Part shown: piece by piece, positions 1 through 5,939 of the stretch
Layout: each line of letters begins with the position of its first letter
How positions within the stretch are numbered: position 1 is the stretch's first letter
Assembly (NCBI GenBank): GCA_036389695.1
Contig: DASVWG010000289.1
Span: forward strand, 1-7,037
DNA from: JALZHR01 sp036389695
GTDB lineage: Bacteria > Acidobacteriota > Blastocatellia > Pyrinomonadales > Pyrinomonadaceae
Reading direction: 5' to 3'
Length of the DNA stretch: 7,037 nucleotides
Notes under the pieces: generated by a model
What the model was told of the DNA's origin: nothing
Seen by the model: the letters and a program-made list of their open reading frames with translations, nothing else
Database searches by the model: none
Position numbers and translations under genes: made by a program

Positions 1-84
1 ACAAGTTCAATAGAAAATTTTCACACATTATTAATTTGCTTGCAACGCCGAAGCAACGCCTTAATACGGGAGCGCGTCTCAAAT

Positions 85-606
85 TCAGCCCAGAAAAATG
101 CGGAAATGCTCGCGTAAGCTGTTTGAATCAAAAGGCGTTCGGCGTCCGGCGCGGTCAACGGCAAACCACTGCGGCGCGGAATCATTATGGCGGACGAGCA
201 TCAGCTCGGCGTTGTGTTTCGCCTGCCCGAAATGCACGAGGCGGGCGAAAGCGAGCGCGCCGCCGCGCATAAAACCGTCCTGCGGCGTGCGCGTCCAGCC
301 GGCTTCGGCGGTCAGGCGGCGAATGCCGGATTTGAATTCGATTAAGGAACCGACCATCGTCGCCTTGTTCATTTCAAAGCGATACGGATTTTCGTTTTCG
401 ATTTGCAGATTTAGCCCCGCGCGCATTTTTTCGTGAGCGATTTCGAGCAGGGCTTCGAAAAGCCAGCGGCACGAAGCCGCGCGAATTTCGTCGTTGGTCG
501 CCTTTACAGAGAGATAATCGGCGATGTCGTGCTGTCCTTGCGCGCGGGCTCGATTGATGGCTTCGTCGATTGAGTTTGCCCAGAATTCGTTGAGTTCATT
601 CATCAT
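85..606 (-). CDS. Uncharacterised 173-aa cytosolic protein
   Basis: I do not recognise this protein and assign no function. The frame is open for 173 codons and ends in TGA. There is no signal peptide and no membrane segment. The N-terminal ~65 residues look alpha-helical and charged (a run beginning NELNEFWANSIDEAI, then an amphipathic stretch at about 40-65 containing CRWLFEALLEIAHEK). The C-terminal half is mixed, with probable beta strands around 132-151 (AELMLVRH, then PQWFAVDRAG) and an RxxF-type end. Two ATG codons are adjacent (604-606 and 601-603) and neither has a clear Shine-Dalgarno site. I chose the outer one, but the second is equally possible. The start lies inside a 7-base tandem repeat, so the gene's 5' boundary may have been shaped by that repeat. 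It is divergent from the TPR gene. Codon use matches its neighbours, which supports a real gene. Confidence 0.7.
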   Translation of the reverse strand: MMNELNEFWANSIDEAINRARAQGQHDIADYLSVKATNDEIRAASCRWLFEALLEIAHEKMRAGLNLQIENENPYRFEMNKATMVGSLIEFKSGIRRLTAEAGWTRTPQDGFMRGGALAFARLVHFGQAKHNAELMLVRHNDSAPQWFAVDRAGRRTPFDSNSLREHFRIFLG

Positions 607-650
607 TTAACATTTAACATTTATCGCTCAGGTTTGTTAAATGGTAAACT
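604..650. repeat. Heptad inverted repeat at the left gene's start (element 1)
   Basis: CATTTAA is repeated at 604-610 and 611-617, followed by the partial copy CATTTA at 618-623. Facing it, TGTTAAATG at 635-643 is the exact reverse complement of CATTTAACA, which occurs at both 604-612 and 611-619. Arms 604-619 and 635-650 match at 13 of 16 positions around a 15-base loop. The first unit contains the start codon of the minus-strand gene. This is the weakest and most AT-rich of the four elements in the window, so low complexity could account for part of it. Confidence 0.55.
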
Positions 651-662
651 GTAGATTAAATT
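634..662 (+). promoter_or_regulatory. Possible promoter of the TPR gene
   Basis: TTGTTA (634-639) and TAAATT (657-662) are separated by 17 bases, and each matches 4 of 6 positions of the sigma-70 consensus. Transcription would start near 669, giving a leader of about 70 bases. The -35 box overlaps the right arm of the heptad inverted repeat. The region is AT-rich, so the match could be chance. Confidence 0.2.
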
Positions 663-724
663 TCGCGTGTCTTTCTCCGGTTTCGTGGTTAAATTATCCA
701 AACCCGCGAAACGAGCGCGAATAT

Positions 725-745
725 ATGAATAAAGGTTTAGCATGA
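725..745 (+). other. Six-codon mini-ORF overlapping the TPR start
   Basis: An ATG at 725 opens a tiny frame, MNKGLA, whose TGA (743-745) overlaps the TPR gene's ATG at 742 in an ATGA arrangement. The likely Shine-Dalgarno-like AAAGG of the TPR gene (731-735) lies inside this mini-ORF. Such overlaps can couple translation, but the mini-ORF has no ribosome site of its own and may be coincidence. Confidence 0.12.
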
Positions 746-3700
746 AAAGATTTTACCTGCTGTTGTTAGTTGTTCTTCTGTTTTCACTTGCCGTTTTTGC
801 CCAGAAACCGAAAGCGACGCCGCCGGTCAAAAAACCGGCAGCGGTCAAAACAGCCGACGAAAAGGAAGAATTTGAAAAAGCCGTCGCCCTGACAAGCGCG
901 CCGGAAAGAATCGCGGCGCTGCAAAAATTTCTGAACGATTTTCCGAAATCCGAACAAAAAACGCGCGTCCTTGAATTAATCGTCAGCGCGCGCGCCGAAA
1001 TCGCCGAGCAAAAACTGACTTTGAGCGAAACCGAAGAAGGCGTCAGGCTTTTCGTGCTGGCGGCGGCGGAAGCGCCGAAACCGATGTCCGAACAGCTTTT
1101 CGCGACCGTTATGCTCCAGCTTCCGACCAATCTTTTTTATCGCGGTCAGCCGAAAGCCGCGTTTGACGTCGCTAAAATCATCGAGGAAAAAGTTGAAGGA
1201 AACGCTCAGAGGCTTCTCGCGCTGGGCGCTTTTTATCTCGGCGTCGAAAGCGCCGACGACGCCAAACGCGTGGCGGAAAATGTTTTGAAGGTCGATGCGG
1301 CGACTTTGCCAATCGAATCGCAAATCTCCGCCTACCAGATGCTCGGCATGGCGAATCGTCTGAATTTTGATTTGGAAGCGGCGGCAAACGCTTACGCGAA
1401 GGCGCTGGAATTGAATCCGAATTCTACCGTCTCGAAACGCTCGCTGGCGGAAATGAAGCGCGCCACCGGCAAAACCGACGAAGCCGCCGCGCTGTATCGC
1501 GAAATTCTGGAAAAAGACGCCGCCGATAATACCGCGCAAACCGGCTTGGTTTTGTCGCTGTTCGACGCGGCAAAACAATCGGACGCCGAAGCCGAGCTTG
1601 CCAAATCGCTCGAAGCGAATCCGAAAAATCTGTTTCTGCTGGTCGGCGCGGCTTACTGGTACGCGGCGCACGGGCAGGCGGACAAAGCGGTCAATTACGC
1701 GCAAAAGGCGGTCGAGCTTGAGCCGCGCTACACGTGGGGACAAATCGCGCTCGCCCGCGCGCTGATGCTGCAAAGAAAACCGCTCGAAGCGGAAAAGGCT
1801 TTGCTCACCGCCCGCGCCTACGGAAATTTTCCGACGCTCGAATACGAGCTGGCGTCCGTAAGACTCGCCGCCGGATTTTACGAGGAAGCCGCCGCCGATT
1901 TGCGAAAAAGATTTATCGTCGATGAAGGGGTGATTTACACGCGTCTGGGAAACAGGGTTTTAAAGGAATCGAGAAATTTCACGGAGCTGCTCGCGCCCGA
2001 ACGCCGCGCCAGCATTTTTCAAAATGCCGGTGCCGACAACAATCAGGAAACCGCCGAAAAGCTGAAAAGTCTTTTGTATCTTTACCAGAAATTAAACGAC
2101 GACAAAGCGCCGGACGAAGCGCGGATACTCGAAGCCGCCGACGAATTCGTCAAAGGCGAAGACAACGCGAAAACCCACCGTCAGATTTACGTCGCGAGCC
2201 GTCTTTTGCAGAAAAAAATCGCTCTGCCGAAAGTTCTGGAACTGACGCAGGGCGCGGTGCGCGGCGTCGATTCTTCGCTCGACGTCGATTCGCCTTCGTC
2301 GGCGGTTTTGGCGGAAGAGCTTTTCGACGCGCGCAATATCGCCGCGCAGCGCAATCAATTTGTCATCGTGCCGGCGCTGCCGCGCCAGACGCTTTCCAAC
2401 ATCCTGCGCGGGCGCATCGAGGAAATCGCCGGCTGGTCGCTTTATCAACAGGAAAAACCGCAGGAATCCGCCGTTCGTCTGAAACGCGCCATCGGAATTC
2501 TGCCGGAGAAAAGCGCGTGGTGGCGTTCGAGCTGGTGGCGTCTGGGCGCGGCGCTCGAAGCCAGCGGAAAGCCGACCGAAGCGCTCGACGCTTATATCAG
2601 AAGCTACGTGAGCGGCGAGCCGGACGCGACGAAACGCGGCGTCATCGAAACGCTTTATCAAAAAATCAACGGCACGACCGAAGGCTTGGACCAGAAAATC
2701 GGCGCGAAACCGAAACCCGCCCTCAGCTTTCTAATCAAACAGCCGGAAACGACCGAAACAGTGGCGAAAGTCGAAACTTCGCCGACGCCGGTTCCGGCAA
2801 TCGAAACTTCGGCGCGCCCGACGCCTGTCGTCGAAACAACAACGAAAATCGAAGAAACAACGCAGGCGAAAGTTGAGCCGAGACCTTCGTCGCTGCGCGT
2901 CGTCGTGACATCGACTTTGCCGCCGCCCGAAACAACACCGACACCGAAAACGGAAGAAACGCCGCCGCCGCAACCGACGCCGACACCCGAAATTACACCG
3001 ACGCCGCCTCCGACTCCGTCGCCAACGCCGACGGTCGAGCCGTCGCCTGAGCCTTCGCCGACGCTGACGCCGACTCCGTCGCCAACGCCGGAAATAAAAG
3101 CAGAAACAACGCCGGAGATAAAGCCGGAGACATCGCCCGAAGTCGGCACGACGCCCAAAACTACCGAGCCTGCGCCGGAAACAGTGGCAAAAGTTGCGAC
3201 GAAGCCGGAAAAATTAATCGTCGAAATCACCGACCCTTTGAAGAAAACGACTTCCGAAACAAAAACCGAGCCTTCTCCAAGCCCTTCGCCGAACGATGTA
3301 AAACCGGAAAAAACCGTTGTCGAAGTAACCGACCCGCTGGAAAAGAAAAAGTCTGAAACAAAGCCTCAAGCCAACACGGAAAAGCCTCTGTTTGACCCGA
3401 TTGTCATAAACGTTCCGAAAAACGAGACGAAGCCGAAGACTGAACCAACGGAAGAAAAGCCTTCGGAAAAGCCTAAAACCGAACCCGAAACGCAGCCGAA
3501 ATTAACGGAAGAAAAACCGAAGACCGAAGACCCGCTCGCGTCGGGCGAACAGCGCGTGCGCGTTATCGTCACGGATAATCTGTCGCCCGAAAACTCGACG
3601 TGTTCGCTGGCGGTCGGGCAGAGCAGCATCTCGCTTGTAAACAACGGCGGCAATTTAGGCGTGCTGGTCGGTTACAGCGACGCGAGCGGCGACACTTCAA

Positions 3701-3879
3701 AAATCACCGCGACTTCCAGCAGTCCCGACGACATCGACGTCTCGCTGGAGCCGGAAATCGGCAAACAATCAAAACGCGCGTTTTTCGTCGTCAAATCAAT
3801 CAGCCCGAAAACCGGCATTTTTACCGTCACTTTCAATTCGCCGTGCGGCAAAAAGGAAGTTCAGGTGAAGGTCAGATAA
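742..3879 (+). CDS. Exported TPR protein with Pro/Thr-rich linker and C-terminal beta domain
   Basis: This is a predicted Sec-exported protein of 1045 residues. The N-terminus is a clear signal peptide: MKR, a leucine/valine-rich core, then cleavage after AVFA at about residue 20. TPR-like helix pairs follow. The best are at 195-228 (ending ALELNPN), 297-329 (ending AVELEPRY) and 331-363, with weaker units between them and up to about 396. A second helical block at about 555-628 includes two more TPR-like units. Residues ~660-935 form a disordered linker rich in Pro, Thr, Glu and Lys with PTPTP and PSPSP runs. The C-terminal ~105 residues look like a small beta-sandwich with two cysteines (C954, C1035) that could form a disulphide outside the cytoplasm. 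AAAGG at 731-735, 6 bases before ATG, supports this start. TPRs mediate protein-protein contacts, so an envelope scaffold is a reasonable inference. The specific role and partner are unknown. Confidence 0.9.
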   Translation: MKRFYLLLLVVLLFSLAVFAQKPKATPPVKKPAAVKTADEKEEFEKAVALTSAPERIAALQKFLNDFPKSEQKTRVLELIVSARAEIAEQKLTLSETEEGVRLFVLAAAEAPKPMSEQLFATVMLQLPTNLFYRGQPKAAFDVAKIIEEKVEGNAQRLLALGAFYLGVESADDAKRVAENVLKVDAATLPIESQISAYQMLGMANRLNFDLEAAANAYAKALELNPNSTVSKRSLAEMKRATGKTDEAAALYREILEKDAADNTAQTGLVLSLFDAAKQSDAEAELAKSLEANPKNLFLLVGAAYWYAAHGQADKAVNYAQKAVELEPRYTWGQIALARALMLQRKPLEAEKALLTARAYGNFPTLEYELASVRLAAGFYEEAAADLRKRFIVDEGVIYTRLGNRVLKESRNFTELLAPERRASIFQNAGADNNQETAEKLKSLLYLYQKLNDDKAPDEARILEAADEFVKGEDNAKTHRQIYVASRLLQKKIALPKVLELTQGAVRGVDSSLDVDSPSSAVLAEELFDARNIAAQRNQFVIVPALPRQTLSNILRGRIEEIAGWSLYQQEKPQESAVRLKRAIGILPEKSAWWRSSWWRLGAALEASGKPTEALDAYIRSYVSGEPDATKRGVIETLYQKINGTTEGLDQKIGAKPKPALSFLIKQPETTETVAKVETSPTPVPAIETSARPTPVVETTTKIEETTQAKVEPRPSSLRVVVTSTLPPPETTPTPKTEETPPPQPTPTPEITPTPPPTPSPTPTVEPSPEPSPTLTPTPSPTPEIKAETTPEIKPETSPEVGTTPKTTEPAPETVAKVATKPEKLIVEITDPLKKTTSETKTEPSPSPSPNDVKPEKTVVEVTDPLEKKKSETKPQANTEKPLFDPIVINVPKNETKPKTEPTEEKPSEKPKTEPETQPKLTEEKPKTEDPLASGEQRVRVIVTDNLSPENSTCSLAVGQSSISLVNNGGNLGVLVGYSDASGDTSKITATSSSPDDIDVSLEPEIGKQSKRAFFVVKSISPKTGIFTVTFNSPCGKKEVQVKVR
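3010..3090 (+). repeat. 21-base direct repeat in the Pro/Thr linker
   Basis: An identical 21-base stretch occurs at 3010-3030 and 3070-3090, exactly 60 bases apart. Each copy contains CGACTCCGTCGCCAACGCCG and encodes a TPSPTP-type segment. A second, more distant pair is a 17-base stretch at 2755-2771 and 3178-3194 that differs at one position and encodes ETVAKV both times. These repeats suggest the linker grew by local duplication. Confidence 0.7.
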
Positions 3880-3883
3880 AATC

Positions 3884-3960
3884 AAGGCAAAAGGAAAAAG
3901 GTAAAAGGCAAAATTAAGAAATCAGCTTCTTTTTGCCTTTTACCTTTTTCCATTTGCCTT
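3884..3960. repeat. Near-perfect 30-bp heptad inverted repeat (element 2)
   Basis: The left arm (3884-3913) is four tandem 7-base units, AAGGCAA, AAGGAAA, AAGGTAA, AAGGCAA, plus AA. The right arm (3931-3960) is its reverse complement at 29 of 30 positions. The only mismatch pairs A3892 with A3952. The 17-base loop has a small inner pairing, AGAA (3917-3920) with TTCT (3927-3930). It begins 4 bases after the TPR stop codon and ends about 42 bases before era. As RNA it would fold into a long hairpin that could end or weaken read-through from the TPR gene or protect its 3' end. No clean U-tract follows, so it is not a textbook intrinsic terminator. Confidence 0.9.
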
Positions 3961-3987
3961 AAAATTCTCCGCGCCTGCGCGTCTGTG

Positions 3988-3996
3988 TGTTAAATT
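3988..3996 (+). promoter_or_regulatory. Possible extended -10 promoter of era
   Basis: TG, one base, then TAAATT (3991-3996) resembles an extended -10 element. Transcription would begin near 4003, which is the era ATG itself, so the mRNA could be leaderless. No Shine-Dalgarno sequence lies before the ATG, which fits. I see no convincing -35 box. The same TAAATT hexamer appears in the candidate TPR promoter. Confidence 0.25.
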
Positions 3997-4002
3997 TATC
4001 TT

Positions 4003-4902
4003 ATGAGTTCTGAAAATTACCGGAGCGGTTACGTCGCTTTAATCGGGCGTCCGAATGCCGGAAAATCCACGCTTTTAAATCATCTGGTCGGCGAAAAAAT
4101 CGCCGCCGTCTCGAATAAGCCGCAGACGACGCGGCACAAAATTCAAGGCATCGTGACGAGCGAAGAAGGACAAATCGTTTTTGTCGATACGCCCGGCGTG
4201 CATAAGCCCGGATATTTATTAAATCGCCGGATGATGTCGGCGGTACACGACGCGATTCTTTCGGTCGATGTCGTCGTTCTGCTTCGCGACGCTTCCGTTT
4301 CGACCGGAAACGGCGATAAATTCGTTTTGGATTTAATCAAACAGGCGGAAAAACCGTCGGTTCTGGTGCTGAACAAAATCGACAAATTAAAAGATAAAAG
4401 CGCGCTTTTGCCGCTCATCGAATCTTACGCCAGCGAATACGATTTCGCCGAAATCGTGCCGATTTCCGCGCTCAAAGGCGAAGCGATTGACAATTTATTA
4501 CGGCAAATCACGAAACATCTGCCCGCAGGCGAGCCGATTTTCGGCGAAGACGAATTGACCGACCAATCGATGCGCACAATTGTTGCAGAAATGGTGCGCG
4601 AAAAAATTCTGGAAACGACCGGCGAAGAGCTTCCGTACGTGACGGCGGTCGTGACCGAAAAATTTGACGAAACCGACCCGAAGCTAATCAGAATTTACTG
4701 CGCGATTTACGTCGAGCGTTCGTCGCAGAAAGCGATTATCATCGGCAAGCAAGGCGCAAAATTGCGGCAAATCGGAACCCGCGCGCGAATCGATATGGAA
4801 AAGCTTCTGGGCGCGCGCGTTTACCTGCAATTGTTCGTCAAAGTCGTCGAAGACTGGCGCAACAGCGAGCGCGAGCTAAACGAAATCGGCATCGAGGAAT
4901 AG
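4003..4902 (+). CDS. era: Era, 30S ribosome-assembly GTPase
   Basis: Era binds and hydrolyses GTP and uses a C-terminal KH domain to bind the 3' end of 16S rRNA during small-subunit maturation. All the expected motifs are visible in 299 residues, a normal length for the family: G1 GRPNAGKS (15-22), the switch I threonines in QTTR (41-44), G3 DTPG (62-65), G4 NKID (124-127) and G5 SALKG (155-159). The KH domain has its GxxG loop at GKQG (248-251), followed by AKLRQIG, and the typical end VKVVEDWRN (279-287). No key residue is missing. The ATG is placed as in other Era proteins, about 14 residues before G1. It has no Shine-Dalgarno sequence and may be leaderless. prmA follows after 42 bases on the same strand, so the two are probably cotranscribed. 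Confidence 0.97.
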   Translation: MSSENYRSGYVALIGRPNAGKSTLLNHLVGEKIAAVSNKPQTTRHKIQGIVTSEEGQIVFVDTPGVHKPGYLLNRRMMSAVHDAILSVDVVVLLRDASVSTGNGDKFVLDLIKQAEKPSVLVLNKIDKLKDKSALLPLIESYASEYDFAEIVPISALKGEAIDNLLRQITKHLPAGEPIFGEDELTDQSMRTIVAEMVREKILETTGEELPYVTAVVTEKFDETDPKLIRIYCAIYVERSSQKAIIIGKQGAKLRQIGTRARIDMEKLLGARVYLQLFVKVVEDWRNSERELNEIGIEE

Positions 4903-4944
4903 CCGAAATTTATTGAATCTGCCGCAACGGATTATCAGCGCGTA

Positions 4945-5874
4945 ATGAAAAATCAAAATTGGTTCGCAGTCGAAATCACCGTCGGCGCGGAAGCGTCGGA
5001 AGCCGTCGAGTTTGCCTTCAACGAGCTCGATTCCATCGGCACGGAAATCAACAATCTGCGCAAAAACATTGATGCGCCCGTCTCGGTCGTCGGTTATTTC
5101 AACGAGAAACCCGACGCCGAAACGGTTCGGGCGCAGGTGAACGAAGCCTTGCAAGTTTACGGCTTTTCGCCCGACGCGGTTCAGAAAATCGAGCCGCGCG
5201 AAATCGAAGATACCGACTGGCTCGCCGAATGGAAAAAACACTGGCGACCGACCGAAACCGCAAAATTCATTGTCGCGCCGCCGTGGGAAAAGCCGGAAAA
5301 CGCCGACAAATTCGTGATTTCCATCGAGCCTTCGATGGCTTTCGGCACCGGCACGCACGAAACGACGCGGCTCTGTCTGAAAGCGATTGAAGAAAATTTT
5401 TCGCCCGGAATGAGCTTTCTGGACGTCGGCACGGGAACGGGAATTCTGGCGATAGCCGCCGCGAAATTAAAGTCGGGAGTCGAGGGTCGAGAGTCGAGAG
5501 TCAATTTGAATAATACGTCTCCCGACTCGATTCTCGCCTGCGATACGGACGAAGATTCGATAAAAATCGCCCGCGAAAACGCCGTGCTTAACGGCGCGGA
5601 AGAAATCGAGTTTTACGCCGGCTCGATTTCGGAAAACACGCCCCGTTTTGATTTCGTCTGCGCCAATCTGACGGCGGACGTTATCATTCCGCTTTTGCCT
5701 TTATTGGTCGAAAAAACGAAACGTATTCTGGTTTTGTCGGGAATTTTGCAGCAGCAGGAAAGCGAAGTCATTTCCGAATTAAAAAATTTTCAGATTCCAG
5801 ATTTCAAAATCGAAACCGACGGCGAATGGATTTCTATTTTAACGAAACACGGGAAATTAACGGAAAACGGATAA
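4945..5874 (+). CDS. prmA: PrmA, ribosomal protein L11 methyltransferase
   Basis: PrmA uses S-adenosylmethionine to methylate ribosomal protein L11 in the cytoplasm. The N-terminal ~80 residues are the small L11-recognition domain. Then come the family signature DWLAEWKKHW (91-100), the EPSMAFGTGTHETT segment (128-141), SAM motif I LDVGTGTGILAIAA (159-172), the acidic end of strand 2 (D200) and CANLTADVI (239-247), equivalent to the usual NxxAxx active-site segment, then SGIL (265-268). Length is 309, against about 293 in E. coli. The excess sits mainly at residues 176-195, between motif I's helix and strand 2, where a DNA heptad repeat is translated in frame. The final residues and the TAA come from another heptad repeat. 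The ATG at 4945 is the first possible in-frame ATG after the era stop. It lacks a Shine-Dalgarno site, so translation may depend on era. Confidence 0.95.
   Translation: MKNQNWFAVEITVGAEASEAVEFAFNELDSIGTEINNLRKNIDAPVSVVGYFNEKPDAETVRAQVNEALQVYGFSPDAVQKIEPREIEDTDWLAEWKKHWRPTETAKFIVAPPWEKPENADKFVISIEPSMAFGTGTHETTRLCLKAIEENFSPGMSFLDVGTGTGILAIAAAKLKSGVEGRESRVNLNNTSPDSILACDTDEDSIKIARENAVLNGAEEIEFYAGSISENTPRFDFVCANLTADVIIPLLPLLVEKTKRILVLSGILQQQESEVISELKNFQIPDFKIETDGEWISILTKHGKLTENG
5471..5527 (+). repeat. Heptad repeat with inverted end inside prmA (element 3)
   Basis: The units AGTCGGG, AGTCGAG, GGTCGAG, AGTCGAG and a final AGTC run without gaps from 5471 to 5502. The first 12 bases (5471-5482) are the reverse complement of 5516-5527 at 11 of 12 positions, including a perfect 9-base core (5471-5479 with 5519-5527). 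The whole stretch is read in frame as residues 176-195 of PrmA. E. coli-type PrmA has only about five residues here, so about 45 bases appear to have been gained. The right arm holds just one clear unit before its phase slips, so the element looks partly decayed. Confidence 0.75.
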
Positions 5875-5933
5875 GGGAAAACGGAAAATGGAAATCTTTC
5901 TTTATTTTCCATTTTCCGTTATTCGTTTTCCAT
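5860..5933. repeat. Heptad inverted repeat across the prmA stop (element 4)
   Basis: Five 7-base units lie in tandem at 5860-5894: ACGGAAA, ACGGATA, AGGGAAA, ACGGAAA, ATGGAAA. Four facing units lie at 5906-5933: TTTCCAT, TTTCCGT, TATTCGT, TTTCCAT. The inner 15 bases (5880-5894 with 5906-5920) pair perfectly around an 11-base loop. Arms 5867-5894 and 5906-5933 match at 23 of 28 positions. The prmA TAA (5872-5874) lies inside the second and third units. The element fills the gap between two converging genes, where a hairpin could work in both directions as a transcription terminator, though neither side has a clean T-tract directly after the stem. Confidence 0.85.
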
Positions 5934-5939
5934 TCTCTA

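Noticed and set aside
36..60. Small hairpin TTGCTT/AAGCAA with a repeated GCAACGCC, as a terminator for the left gene
   Set aside because: The stem is only 6 bp with a 9-base loop and has no T-tract on the minus strand. The repeat is too short to be more than chance.
36..436. Two overlapping plus-strand frames opposite the left gene
   Set aside because: Arg/Cys/Ala-rich translations with no start signal. They appear to be shadows of the minus-strand 173-residue gene, although that gene is itself uncharacterised.
976..1773. 265-codon minus-strand open frame opposite the TPR region
   Set aside because: Its Arg/Phe-rich composition with no recognisable motif is typical of antisense frames in this codon usage, and it lies entirely within a well-supported gene.
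2658..3230. Long minus-strand open frame rich in Gly, Val and Ser opposite the Pro/Thr linker
   Set aside because: It is the antisense reading of the repetitive proline/threonine codons. The plus-strand frame has a signal peptide, TPRs and a continuous 1045 codons, so this is a shadow.
3884..5933. CRISPR array or transposon ends as an explanation of the short repeats
   Set aside because: There are no constant repeats with unique spacers, no transposase and no target-site duplications visible. The units are 7 bases long, contiguous and different at each locus.
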